Source: Diabrotica undecimpunctata (taxonomy: Eukaryota > Arthropoda > Insecta > Coleoptera > Chrysomelidae). From it: DNA of 64,000 nt. Below are positions 10,401 to 21,497 of the stretch, piece after piece. The DNA lies in NCBI RefSeq assembly GCF_040954645.1, contig NC_092805.1:75300564-75364563 (forward strand). Direction: 5' to 3'. A program made the translations under genes and the position numbers. The notes beneath the pieces are model-generated. The model made no database searches and was not told where the DNA came from. It was given only the letters and a program-made list of their open reading frames with translations. The stretch's first letter is position 1, and every line of letters begins with the position of its first letter.

Positions 10401-11740
10401 TAGTGTGTACAACAAGAAAGAATGGTTAATTTGTAGGGCGGAAGGACGTGCGCCCCATTTTTAGCTAAAAAGCTTGCGAAGAATACTAATTCTGGTCCTC
10501 AATTTACCTTTTAGTTTTAAACAATGATCTGTGAATGACCATGTGCGATACAAACTATTTTCAAGGAATTTATAGGAAGCCTATAGTTCAACGATTTCAT
10601 GACATTACTGGATGTTCAGTTTTGAGAAACGTCTATGTTAGGGAAATTGAAGGAGCACACATGAGTTTTTCAGGGGTTTTGGCTGAAAATTGATTCATAG
10701 TTTATTTTTATTGTGCAATAATAGGTGTATCATCTATATAATAGAAGTCCTAGTATCTACCGGTATGGGTTGATCGTTTGTGTAAATGTTATACAGTGTA
10801 GGTGTCTTTATGCTACCCCAAGCGAGACCGTTCTTCATCTGCTATTCTTACAATACCATTGAGTGATATGAAAAATATTCTGTTGTGTAGGCATACGCAG
10901 ATAATACAAATGGGTTAGTTATCTAAGGGGATATCATATAGTTTTTGGAGATATATCCTGTAATTTAAGGTGTCGTAAGCGGCATTTATATTGAAAAATA
11001 TCACCCCTGATACTCGATATTTTTCGTACCCATCTTTGCTGTGTTGGGTAAGATTTTATATTTGTGATGTACATGATCTTTACTATCTACAGTCACTTTC
11101 GTCTTTTAATTTGAGTTTTTTTTCTAATATCGATGAAATAATATTAATGCTCTTGTGTAAAAATATTTTGAATAGCTGACAAAATAAATATATTCGCCGA
11201 TAATTTTTGTGGTCGTTGGAGTTTTTGCCAGGTTTAAGCAAGGTAACAACTTTCGCTTGTCTATAGACTTTGGGTATCTGCATAATTTGAATATAGTTGT
11301 TCATCATCCGGATAATCCATTGTAGTGTTTTTGTTCCAGATTTCGTAATTAGCTTTGTGCTCAGATCCTCAATGTCGGTAGTTGCATTATTTTTCATTTA
11401 ATATGTAGATGGTGGATCCAAGCTCAATATTGTTGAAAGGTTCTCTCAGCTGACTGGTTTTGCCTTTCTTACTTTAAGTTTTTCTTTGCTTCTTTTCCGA
11501 CAAAGATAGCATGTATATATCTATAATATGGTTTTCAGCAATCAGCTTAATACCAAATACCCTAGGTTAGGCCCTATATGTGTCTTCTGCACTATAAATA
11601 CGCCAGATTCGTGTTTAGCGCATATGTCTGATAAGTTTAAGTAAAGTAAAGTTTCTTTATCTCTAGATATGCCCTTAACAGTTATAGACATAGTTATAAG
11701 AATAGTTGGTCCTAAAAAGGACCAATTTGACAAAATCATA
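10400..11740 (-). pseudogene. Eroded LINE copy (Jockey/R1-like) with EN and RT pieces
   Basis: Several minus-strand frames fit one internally deleted LINE. 11740-11542 has ITVKGISRDKETLLYLNLSD and VQKTHI, like the start of an APE-type endonuclease. 11397-11083 has PKVYRQAKVVTLLKPGKNSN, the RT motif before the finger block. About 11000-10780 has NAAYDTLNYRI (RT motif A) and FFISLNG. About 10500-10430 has LRTRISILRKLF, like the region after the RT core. Stops and frame changes are frequent. It is a dead copy; exact ends and target duplications are not visible. Confidence 0.65.
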
Positions 11741-13690
11741 TTAAAGGGGTGACTGAAGAATTAGCCGATTAATTAAGTAATCATTACCCGGGGTATGCCC
11801 GATTGCGGTAGTCTTATTAGTACTACAATCTTCGTGAAGGCTCGTTCTTTGAACCTCATAAGTAATGCCTAATCTTTTACTTTTTATTAAAAATTTAAAT
11901 TTAACATGCTGTGTATTATTTTTTGACGATATTTCGAATCAGATTTGTGTAGTAATAATTTTAGGTATTGAAGAGCCTCTTTGTGGAAAATAGATAAGTT
12001 TGTGATAACGGTCACAACTCATATATAGATAATAAGAAAATAAACAGTTAAAATAAGTGTAAAAAATTTCAACTACATACATCAGCGCCATTGTTCAAGT
12101 GATGAGTTTATCACAGATATCAAAGGTCACATTTTAATTCAAGGTTTTATTTACGTATTTTTAATATTAAAAAAGTAGGAAAATACATGTTTATGCCTTT
12201 ATTTTTTTAATCTATTCTATCTTTTTTCTAGAGTACAGTCTTTTTTGAACGACTGTGTTCTTTTTTCAATTGGGCACTTGTCCAAGGCTATTGCAAACAC
12301 TTTGTCCTCTGCTATTCTACATTAATATGATTGATTCATTATTTTCTCTTTCTTGCAGCTATTTTAATGTTGTTTATACTGTGTATCTTCTGTATATTAT
12401 TATTTCTTCTATGTATTCAAACTTAAATTTTGGTTATTATTAAGATTCTCTTAACGTGTTTATTAATTGTCTTGTTTCTGCGGTACGAATATATGTGTAT
12501 CATGATAGGTTGTAATGCATATTTCATTTATTGTAATTAAAGTGTTCTTGGCTTTTGCCAATTGCTTTCTCACTTCCTCAGCGATAGGTCTTTTTTTTCT
12601 TCATCAACAACCTCATCTTCGCTCGATACAGCTATTCTAAGATATTTAGATTTCACTAAATGTTCTATCATTTGGTTTTTATCTCAAATTTGCACCTATG
12701 ATGAAATTTTTATAATATTTTATATCTGATGCTTTCATATTAAACTGGAATAAAATACTTGGTAGATAATCTTTATTCGTTTTGAGTACACTTTTTTTTA
12801 GAACCTAGTACATAAAATAATAAATATTTGGCTGTTCAGTGTTTTCCAAGTATGTAAAACATAAATAGACTTACATATTAGATTATACATTTAATAAGAA
12901 TGTCTAATATCTAAATTTAAGATTTTATATCTCAAAATATGTGATAGCAAATTGCTATATAAAAGTACGGGGCAATATTCTCATGCTGTGAGCTTTGCTA
13001 CTCTATTGCTTTTATGGACGTCTCCTCTATTTCTATTTACAATTCTTTCATTTTTAAAAGCATAAGCGATTTTTAATTTGTTGTCAATATTTTTGAGGTG
13101 TGTTTTAATGAAATTGACATTAATTTGATAGTTTCCATTTTATTAGTACTGATGGTATATGACTAGCATCTGTTAGTACTCTATATCAATTTCAACATGT
13201 GGAAGCGAGAGCACTTTCCTGTTAGTAATTCCAGTGTCAATTATGACGAAACCAGAAATAACCCATAATATTCTCCCCGTGATCTTAGTACATATTTCCG
13301 TTGATTGAATATTATAGGGTATATTTCAATCAATGGTATTTCAGAGTGATTTTTATTAATTTTTATATATATTTGCAAAATGGAGAAGAAAGTTCAGTAC
13401 AGGCGGTTAAACAGCTGATCTGTCAATTTAGAAGTAAGAGCAAGTACCAACTTTCTGAAAAGTATACCCATACACAAAAGTGATGATAAAATGTACTGCA
13501 CAAACTGTAGCGGTAAAAGTTATATATAAGCTATATATTAATAATTAGGATATACAGTATTTTTTCTAATACACCTGGAACGATTGAGTGAATAATTGAA
13601 CTATCAAATAGGAGACCATTAGTGTGAAATTAGAACAACTTAATAAATCGTTGATCAATTATTCACTATTAGGCAGTTAATGAGAAATGT
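11741..13690. other. AT-rich stretch without recognisable genes
   Basis: Only short chance ORFs are present, for example 12255-12443 and 13301-13483, with no recognisable family. No RNA gene or tandem array was seen. Confidence 0.5.
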
Positions 13691-14010
13691 TGGGAATACA
13701 AAAAAAACATTAAACTAGTTATTTATAGATTTTAAACAAACACATGATATAATCATAAGAATAAAACTATAGAATACTATGGCAGAACAAGGCTTACCTA
13801 AGAAATTAATTAATTTAACAAGGAGTAATCTACAAGTAGTAAAGTATGATTTCACGGAAAACTGGACAAAGTGCTTTAAAAAAGGTGAACGAATTAGCGT
13901 AGGTAACAGCTGTTTTGAAACCTAAATATTGTGAGACGAATTGGGGATATTATATTACATAAACTAAACCGCTTGTCTACAAAAATTATCCGGAAAATAT
14001 GATACGACAG
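13690..14010 (+). pseudogene. LINE reverse-transcriptase fragment
   Basis: Plus-strand translation gives LFIDFKQTHDIII, a degraded RT motif A, followed after a stop by MAEQGLPKKLINLTRS, the helix that normally follows it in RTE-like LINEs. Stops interrupt the frame. A second related copy lies at 14510-14960, so this stretch holds two remnants of the same family in the same orientation. Confidence 0.55.
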
Positions 14011-14509
14011 GAAAGACTAATGACTTTACAACTAATTGCCATATAAATATCACTTTACGCAAATAGGATGATTTTGTATAATATAAGACAATTCATATAT
14101 TATAAATTATACCTATATAGATACAAATAGTAAAATAAAATTACAACTATTATACACTATAGTAAATACTTATTTAGATAAACGTAAAATATTCCACTGA
14201 ACGTTAACAATAAATGTTATAAATAAAGGTGCTTTTCAATTCGCGGTAAAAGATTTAATAGAGTTCAGCACACAAGATAAATTCGTAACAAAATTCATAT
14301 ACCAGTAAACGGTACTCGATATAGCAGAAAAGTGATTTTGGCAATAAATATGTAGGTTGTACTTTACCCCATTGGAATCATAGCACCCGCTATGGAAAAT
14401 GGTGTCTTCTTTGACATACAGCAACCACAAATGTGAAATCAGGAAAGATTAATGTGAAGTTAGGAACATTATATACTTAATGAAAAATGTTATGGGAAAT
14501 GAAATGGGA

Positions 14510-14960
14510 ATAAAAAAACATTAAGCTAGTTATTTATAGATTTTAAACAAACATATGATATAATTATAAGATTGTAACTAAAATGCTATGGAAGAACTAG
14601 GCATACCTAAGGAAATAATCAAGGTCCTCAGATTATACGGACTTTCGACGATGAGTTTAATATAGTAGCGAGTATAATTATTAGTAACAAAAAAACATTG
14701 ATATATTCAATAGGAAAAGCGCAGAAAAGGGTCCTCCAAATCAACGATAATAAAAAAATATATGGCTATCATAAGAAGAGCACTACGAAACAGAATAGGA
14801 CATAATATTTTAATAGACCAGTACAACTTTGAAATGGTTCATCAGTCTAAATATTTGGGATTTAAGAGCACTTTTAATAAAAACACTACAAAAGAGAATA
14901 ACGACAGAATACAAGCTGGCAATGCTAAGTTTTAAGCAAAAAAATTAAATCCAATCTTTA
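14510..14960 (+). pseudogene. Second LINE reverse-transcriptase fragment
   Basis: Repeats the 13690 motif (LFIDFKQTYDIII, then MEELGIPKEIIKVLRL). Downstream, FEMVHQSKYLGFKSTFNKN and DRIQAGNAKF resemble the block after the RT core (F-K-Y-L-G and R-I-x-A-G-N). It is broken by stops. The missing middle indicates internal deletion. Confidence 0.6.
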
Positions 14961-16080
14961 TATTCCTGTTTGACCTTAGCATTAGTTCCCGGTCGTAAAA
15001 CATTTCTGGGGCTTTTCTTGTGAGTTTTACTTACATTGTTTTATATATCCTGATTTTAGTAGTTTGTATTACACTTCTGGATTTAAACTTTCAAAATTAT
15101 ATGGGTCTATTGTTATGTTATATGCCCTATTCTACATCGTCTCTTTTGTCTTTTAATGAACATTTATTTGGTTTTCTCGTTACTGACTATTATACCGTTT
15201 TTTTTGCTGGTAATAGCATTACTCTATAGTATTCTAATATTTAATCGATGGATTAAATCCGGATAGCGGATAGATATTCTTTACTTTCTTGGAGAAATTA
15301 TATTCTAACACACAAAAAACCTATTAAATTGCCTAAACCTTCCTTGCATATTATATATACTTATAAGGGGCAGCAGCAATATCAGTACCATAATAATGCA
15401 TATAGTCTGGACTGGCTAGTCGTTGGATACAGTATGAATAGAAACAGTATATAGAAAGCACGAATGTAGCAGTTTTAATGGCTTGCTGAAATCGGGGAGC
15501 AGAGATATCAGTACCAAGTTAATAACTATCGGAATTGTTGCTTGACCGGCAAAATATTAAATACCAGAAGGTATAACGGTAGCAGTCTCATTGCGACCTC
15601 GATGGAGAAGGCAAAGTGAAACAACTTTATTATTATTAAACAACATTATATTTTCTAGTAAAATCATCACGATTTTACAGTAAGACAAATTTTCTAATGT
15701 TGGTAATCAAAAGATCATGTACGTACCACCGGATTCCCTATTTCGGTATCCAGCAAACTCCTTGTAATAACGATACAGGAAACAAAACACCAGAGATATA
15801 AATAAACCAGAGATCTAATAAAATACAGATTCTCGATTCAAATAAATAAAAAATGAACGAACAGCTTACCAAAATAGAAATAACGTCCTTTTAACATGTA
15901 ATCCATTAACGGTCCAAGGTACAAAGCAGCTCCTAGCATAATGCTTATGATATAGATTTCATAAGAAACTCTCTCCCGTTCGTAAATCTTCAACAAAGTC
16001 CAGAGAGCATGAAAAAAGTTTCACTTAAAATCAACGAGGTGAAAACCAAATACAAGCAAATACACAGAAGAGACCAATTC
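14961..16080. other. Stretch without recognisable genes
   Basis: No supported coding region. Two similar phrases with ATATCAGTACCA (near 15380 and 15505) suggest an old diverged duplication of about 130 bp. Confidence 0.4.
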
Positions 16081-16089
16081 AATAAATCT

Positions 16090-16565
16090 AGATAAAACAT
16101 TAAAGTCAACAACTACATTTTCTGAAGTATGGAAGACTTTAAATATATTGGATCAATAATTACAGTTAATAATAAAGCCACTGAAGGAATAAAGAGCATA
16201 ATATAAACTTCAGACCTATTTTAATATAGTGATGCGAATTATGAAGAATGACTAAAACAAATAAGGTCTTATTACTATACTGCTACAAATTCGTATAGAT
16301 TAAGAACAGATACTGAATGAAGAAAGCTCTTATAAGTCCAGGAGAATTAATTTTATTGACTAAGTTAGATCGGACACAAAATCGGATATGTCAAAAAATT
16401 AATATTTCATTTGATTGCAGAGTCGTAGAAGACCGATCAACGTGGAGAAAAGTTGTAGTTAGCGAAGACTCACCCAGTGTTGTAGCGCTATGTAATGATG
16501 ACGATAAAAAGAAAGGGCAAATAAAAAAAGCAACAAAAATGGACCAGTGGTGCAGAGCTGCCTAA
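16090..16565 (+). pseudogene. LINE C-terminal fragment
   Basis: EDFKYIGSIITVNN (16128-16170) resembles the F-K-Y-L-G-S block after the RT core. The open frame 16317-16565 ends with a CRVVEDRSTWRKVVV segment, like the final R-xx-W-R-K segment of RTE-type LINE proteins. Frames are interrupted between them. It reads as a dead LINE 3' end. Confidence 0.5.
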
Positions 16566-17955
16566 AAATCTTGATTGGAAATAATTAATAATGTATATTT
16601 ATAGGTCATTTCCAGAGCCAATGTGCTAATTGTGCGTAAAATTAAACTTTTTAGACTAAATCTGCTACAGGACGGTATGACCCAAATACATCTAAAGCTA
16701 AAAACTATCGATGTTTGTATGAAAGACGAAAATTTCATTTTTAAATGCTAATTACAATAAAATGGTAAATTTATCGCTACGGGACATATCGATGTCGCGG
16801 TGTCTACCCGCGAATTTTATTAATCTATTTTAAAAGAATATTAGCACGTACACATAATCACATAATTGTGGACGGTATCTTGTACATAAATACTAAGAAG
16901 GTTGTCGTTGTTATCTAAGACTAAGTTTGACAATTTACAGGAGAACCATGTTGGAGTTCTATTACTCAGGACTCCCACATGAAGAACATTTAGCTGATAG
17001 TTGTGCTCCTAAAGCGCATAAGAGTGCTATAGCCCACAAAATGGGTTCAATTACATTGCAATTTTTAAAATTTTTCGTGATAAAATGAAGTGATTGATTG
17101 TTGTTTTGAAAAAATAAGTTGTTTTTTTATTTTTGTATTCCTATCATTATATAAATGTACCTGATATTGTAATACCAACAACATTTTTCATAATATATTC
17201 TGAAATGAGCTTTCTCTTGAAACTGATATTGATTGAATTTATAACTAACAAAAGTTTTATTAACTTCTCGTTAATATAATTATGTAGGTATTTAGATTTT
17301 TATCTTGTTCTTACTATAGTGCTAAAACACAAATGTAGTCATAGTCTACTGTATTTTTTTCATAGGGGTCATAGTTTTTAACTGTGTGATAGCCTATGTG
17401 TCTATAATAACTTGTGCATAGAAAATAATAGAATTTTGTACCTCACAATTTATGTTTATTACCCTTTGTTGTTTTGGAACATCTAAAAGTATAGCAATAC
17501 ATTTTAATTGTTAAACAAAAGAGAAAATAAAAACACCTTTTGTGGTGTGCCACTTAACCTAACACAAAATCGTACACAAATAGTCAAGCTGTAGTAAAAG
17601 TTTCCGATATAGGCAGACGGCAGAGGCATCGCCGCGCACGATGTCCATACTATGACATGTTTTTCATACGGTTTTCGGATCAGATTTTTTTAAAACATCA
17701 AATATAACTTATTTTTGCCTTTCTTTATTTAGGCTAACCGCTACTGTTTTTTTCTCCAGCGTTTCTTCTTAATCTAGATTAATGTTATATTTAAAATTCT
17801 TTCTGGAACGAGCTGTAATTTTTCTCAAATATCCATATTGTTTGGTTTAGGCGCCTTACGGTTTAGCATGCTGTGTCAGATGCTCTTTTAAGTCTCTTTC
17901 AATATTAATATCGTTTGAGAAATTTTTCCCAGATACTGTATTTCTTTACTTAATC
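16566..17955. other. Stretch without recognisable genes
   Basis: AT-rich DNA with only short chance frames. A GC-richer island near 17600-17660 contains no recognisable motif. Confidence 0.4.
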
Positions 17956-18145
17956 TACCATTTGAAGTTCAATCTTCTTTTAATATTAGTTTAAATGGTC
18001 CAGTAGTGTGTTCGAACAGTTCAGTTATAAGCAAAATTAGGTGTTGTTGTACACCTAATTCTTTTAGTATCAGTCATAATTGTATCCATTTAACTCTGTC
18101 GAATGCTTTACGATAATCTATAAAACAAATCTATAGTAAGCTATT
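17955..18145 (-). pseudogene. LINE reverse-transcriptase motif A fragment
   Basis: Minus-strand translation reads CFIDYRKAFDRVKWIQL with one frame slip, then an ILKELGVQQHLI block. This is RT motif A and the following helix of RTE/craniofacial-development-protein-2-like LINEs. No other domains are preserved nearby. Confidence 0.55.
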
Positions 18146-19037
18146 AAATTCCCTAGACTTTTATACTTTTTTTGGACTTTTATAATAATAGCTTTAAAAT
18201 TAAATGTTTAGTGAAAATATCTACGCGACTTTAATGCATTAAATATTTTAATTAAAAATCGACATATCTATTGAAATTAGACAGTAAAAAATTATGTCAT
18301 TAAAGATTAATTTATAAATTATTGTAGTTTAAATTCAACTACGCTATGAAACAAATATTGTATGTCATAAACTGCAGTAATCGAAAAATTACAAAGACCT
18401 TCCTGTTGTACAGAGTTTTCTTTAATTAATAGGGTAACAAACATTATAATCCTACCGAAGGGGCTTCTACTTTCATAAACTGTTACACGATTACTCTATC
18501 CGATGTACGTACATTTATGGACTAAATGTTTCAGTCCAAAGCATTTTAACAAAAAATACTAATTAATAAAAATGGAAACTTAACTTTTCCAAGTTTATAA
18601 TAGACACTTTCTTATGTTTGAAAATATATAAAGCAAGTAATATAAATTACCGCCTTGTTTATTAAAACTAAAAAGTAAAATAAAGTTATGTGTCGGTTAA
18701 CAATTTATATTTAACTTCATTAGCCAAATAGTCCTGAAATTCCTCCATGACTAAATTGATGGATATTTAAATAAATTTCAAGTTCCAAAATGTACCTGCT
18801 GTAAAATTTGAAAATCTACTACTAATACAATTATTGGCAATATCGCAGGAGTTTAGAAGTGTACGCAAAATGGTAAATACGGATCCCAAAAATGGTTTAT
18901 CCTGTTGTAGAGTCCACTTAATCCTACATGTTAGTCGGAGTCTACATAAAGCGCTACTCAGATAATAGTATACACGGTGTATATTCTACTGGATTTAGTA
19001 TAATACCGTTTTAGAACGGAGCTTACATTAACCGCTA

Positions 19038-19041
<4 letters not shown>
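18146..19041. other. Non-coding stretch ending in a (TA)n-linked repeat
   Basis: No gene seen. The right end (about 18885-19041) uses GAGTCCACTT and GGAGTCTAC wording, as in the repeats near 1200-1400 and 9530-9620, and like the 1200-1400 unit runs into a (TA)n tract. Confidence 0.4.

Positions 19042-19110
<69 letters not shown>
19042..19110. repeat. (TA)n microsatellite
   Basis: TA tract between a non-coding repeat and a dispersed repeat shared with 33955-34130. Confidence 0.96.
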
Positions 19111-19115
<5 letters not shown>

Positions 19116-19129
19116 TATAATATATTATA

Positions 19130-19346
19130 GATAATGCTTAACCATCGAACGATCATCAGAAACAGTGGATGCCAATAGGTAACAAAATAACTACCTCTGA
19201 AATTTGGAAACCAATGTATAACATTAAAACTCAACTCTTTTTGGGAGCCAATTGTTAGGCCTCGTCTAGCTCAGTCTCTCAGGTGTGAGAACGTCTTAGA
19301 AGTAAATATGAAAAATGAGATTGAATGGGACAAATAAACCAAGATG
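19130..19346. repeat. Dispersed repeat, inverted copy at 33955-34130
   Basis: Shares CAATTGTTAGGCCTCGTCTA, GAGACTGAGCTAGACGAGGC (complement), CATCGAACGA and TTGGTTTATTTGTCCC (complement) with 33955-34130 in opposite orientation. No coding function is recognised. It adjoins a Penelope-type terminal repeat, so it may be part of such an element. Confidence 0.6.
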
Positions 19347-19491
19347 TTATAGTCTTCTAAATATATAATAATCTATTAGATGTTGCCCTGGAAACCATCA
19401 GGGTCTTCTAACTTTATTGCCACAAATTGGTTGCATTGCTCTCGTCGTGATCCTTTCCCAAGTTAATATGCTCCTTTTCTAACTTGGCTGC

Positions 19492-19535
19492 ACCGTACTG
19501 AAGACGACCAATAGTCAGAAATACGTATATACGGT
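19492..19535 (+). ncRNA. Hammerhead ribozyme-like motif 1
   Basis: Reading 5' to 3': helix I strand ACCGUA, core CUGAAGA, stem II CGAC-CAAUA-GUCA, core GAAA, palindromic AUACGUAU (helix III), one unpaired A at the cleavage position, then UACGGU closing a perfect 6 bp helix I. The first stem II pair is a C-A mismatch here but U-A in the downstream copy. This is the type I layout. The palindromic helix III suggests a dimeric form, as described for Penelope-like elements. Confidence 0.7.
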
Positions 19536-19813
19536 TGCCTTCCATCGATATACCATTTTTGGTTTTCTGTTTTGCGAGACATGCCATTACTTTTTACTTT
19601 TATTATTCACTCGCATTATTCTTTTCCATTTGTTTTAAACGTTTCAACGTTTGGCATTCCTTTCCCCAGGTAGCTGTAGCTTCCTCCGTGGTTGGTGTTA
19701 GATGTTGCCCTGGAAACCATCAGGGTCTTCTAACTCTAATGCCACTAATTGGTTGCATTGCTCCTGTAGTGATTCTTTCCCAAGTTAATATGCTCCTTTT
19801 CTAACTTGGCTGC

Positions 19814-19857
19814 ACCGTACTGAAGATGACCAATAGTCAGAAATACGTATATACGGT
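19814..19857 (+). ncRNA. Hammerhead ribozyme-like motif 2
   Basis: Same layout as motif 1 with a fully paired stem II (UGAC-CAAUA-GUCA) joined directly to CUGAAGA and GAAA. Helix III is the palindrome AUACGUAU, and helix I is ACCGUA/UACGGU. This is the best match in the window to the canonical core. It lies 88 nt upstream of a (TA)n tract. Confidence 0.75.
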
Positions 19858-19942
19858 TTGCCTTCCATCGATATACCATTTTTGGTTTTCTGTTTTGCGA
19901 GACATGCCATTACTTTTTACTTTTATTATTCACTCGCATTAT

Positions 19943-19944
<2 letters not shown>

Positions 19945-20012
<68 letters not shown>
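19945..20012. repeat. (TA)n microsatellite
   Basis: TA tract between the hammerhead-bearing repeat and a Penelope-like coding remnant. Confidence 0.97.
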
Positions 20013-20015
<3 letters not shown>

Positions 20016-20570
20016 AAAAAGTAGTCCAAAATTTTTTGACTAGTTTGGAAAAAATATATGTAAATACTTTTTTCTTTTTGGGTGTGGTAGTCAATAATTA
20101 TTATAATTTTAAGAATATCAAAATAGCTAACAAGAACATCAAAACCATACGTCAGCTGTATAGCAAAATAAAACAAACCCTAACCACTCTAGAGACTACA
20201 GATGTTGTTTATTGCATTCAATGTACTGAATGTCCATTCACGTACATTGGTGAAACTGGAAGGAATCTGTCTAGCCGTATCATTTCTCATACGAGTGATT
20301 GTAGATTAAACAAACCTACTTGTGCTTTGGCAGAGCATACTATCGATTTAGACCATAAGATAGATTTCAACAATATAAAAATATTAGCCAGAGAGAAAAA
20401 TAAATTTAAGAGAACTTTCTTAGAGATGGTACATATCAGCAAGAGTGATAATAACAATCTGAATAAAAGATCTGAGATCCAGAATCTTAGCAAAATTTAC
20501 AATTTTATATTGACTTTTGACTGAGCTATTTTGCATCTCAGAGTTTTCTTTTTTTCTTTTCTCTTTTTTT
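20013..20570 (+). pseudogene. Penelope-like element fragment, GIY-YIG endonuclease
   Basis: The open frame ends at 20524. It encodes a GIY-YIG endonuclease domain: VVYCIQCTECPFTYIGETG with the C-x2-C insertion typical of Penelope-like elements, then the R...H helix (NLSSRIISHTSDCR), a CALAEHTIDLDH block and FLEMVHI. In these elements the domain follows the reverse transcriptase and nicks the target for target-primed reverse transcription. The RT is absent here, so the copy is 5' truncated just after a (TA)n tract. The first 20 or so residues of the frame are probably not native. Confidence 0.85.
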
Positions 20571-21120
20571 AAAATTTTGTTAAAATTTCATTATTAATTG
20601 AATATTTTTAATCAAACTTCAGTTACTAATTCAGTTTTGTTTTGTTTGAGTTATAATTTTTTCTAAACCTATTTACTAAATACTATTTTCTTTCGATTGC
20701 TTATGTTATAAATAACATTTTTAATTTTCCGCTTAATTTCAAGTTGGTAATACAGTTGGTAGTACTCGAAATTCATAAACAGTATTTTGTGAGACGTTAG
20801 TTTCAAAGTTGTTTTTTGTATTTTCTTCCAACTATTTAAACAATAATTGTCCACCTACTTTCTCTTTCTGCTCGTGAAATGTGACTGAAATCAAGCTTGC
20901 AACGACGACTGTTTTAACATGTCGTCCTTCATTTTGTTTTTAATTTTTAACGTATTTATTAATTTTTAAAGTGTCTTTTTAACAATAACATTTCTAACTT
21001 TAGTTGCAATTTCAGTATTATCATATTATTTAACGTTGTTGTTTATGCCACGAATCTTACATTCGGGTTAGTATAGTATGTAGGTTGATAAAGGCTACAT
21101 TTTAAAATTATTCTGAAATA
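20571..21120. other. Probable 3' flank of the Penelope-like copy
   Basis: T-rich sequence without ORFs. No hammerhead core or (TA)n tract was found here, unlike other copies, so the 3' end of this Penelope-like element is either diverged or lost. Confidence 0.35.
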
Positions 21121-21497
21121 TACAGGGTGTCACAATAAAGCGCGGCGGCGTTTCAAAGTTATATTTTTCTTATGGAACACCTTGTATTTTATTGGATTTT
21201 CTAATTGTCTGCAAAAAATTAGGTATAGTTTCATAAGACTTTCCTATACCTATGTACAGAGTGTTCTGAGTTATGTCGAATTTTCTTAAAATGTAAAACT
21301 TTAAACGCGGGCTCATTCTTAATTTATTTAAGCAATTCTAATAAAATTACTCATACATCTAAATAGCTGGATATTGGTAGAATGTGTTTCTTGATTAATT
21401 ATTAAACATTTATTTACAGAGTGTTTAAACTTTGTAGTTTCATTATTGGATTATTCAATGTGTAATATAAGACTTATTTTAAATGGAACACCCTGTA
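21121..21497. mobile_element. Small element with TACAGGGTGT termini
   Basis: Starts TACAGGGTGTCACAATAAAG and ends with AACACCCTGTA, inverted termini of about 10 bp. Internal near-copies of the motif (AACACCTTGTA near 21177, ACAGAGTGTT near 21256) indicate a composite non-autonomous element. The same terminal wording appears at 55380 and near 61010. The superfamily was not determined. Confidence 0.45.

Larger units (their letters stand above)
19378..19944 (+). mobile_element. Tandem Penelope-type terminal repeat (pLTR) pair
   Basis: The unit starting AGATGTTGCCCTGGAAACC at 19378 is repeated at 19700, a period of 322 bp. The second copy stops at 19944 where a (TA)n tract begins. Each copy holds a hammerhead-like motif. 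Penelope-like elements typically carry tandem or partial terminal repeats that contain hammerhead ribozymes, and a GIY-YIG ORF follows in the same orientation after the TA tract. The two copies differ at roughly 5% of positions by eye. Confidence 0.6.

Noticed and set aside
19115..19180. Possible eighth hammerhead on minus (CUGAUGAUCGUUCGAUGG)
   Set aside because: A CUGAUGA and a short hairpin are present, but the GAAA core and helix I partner are missing.
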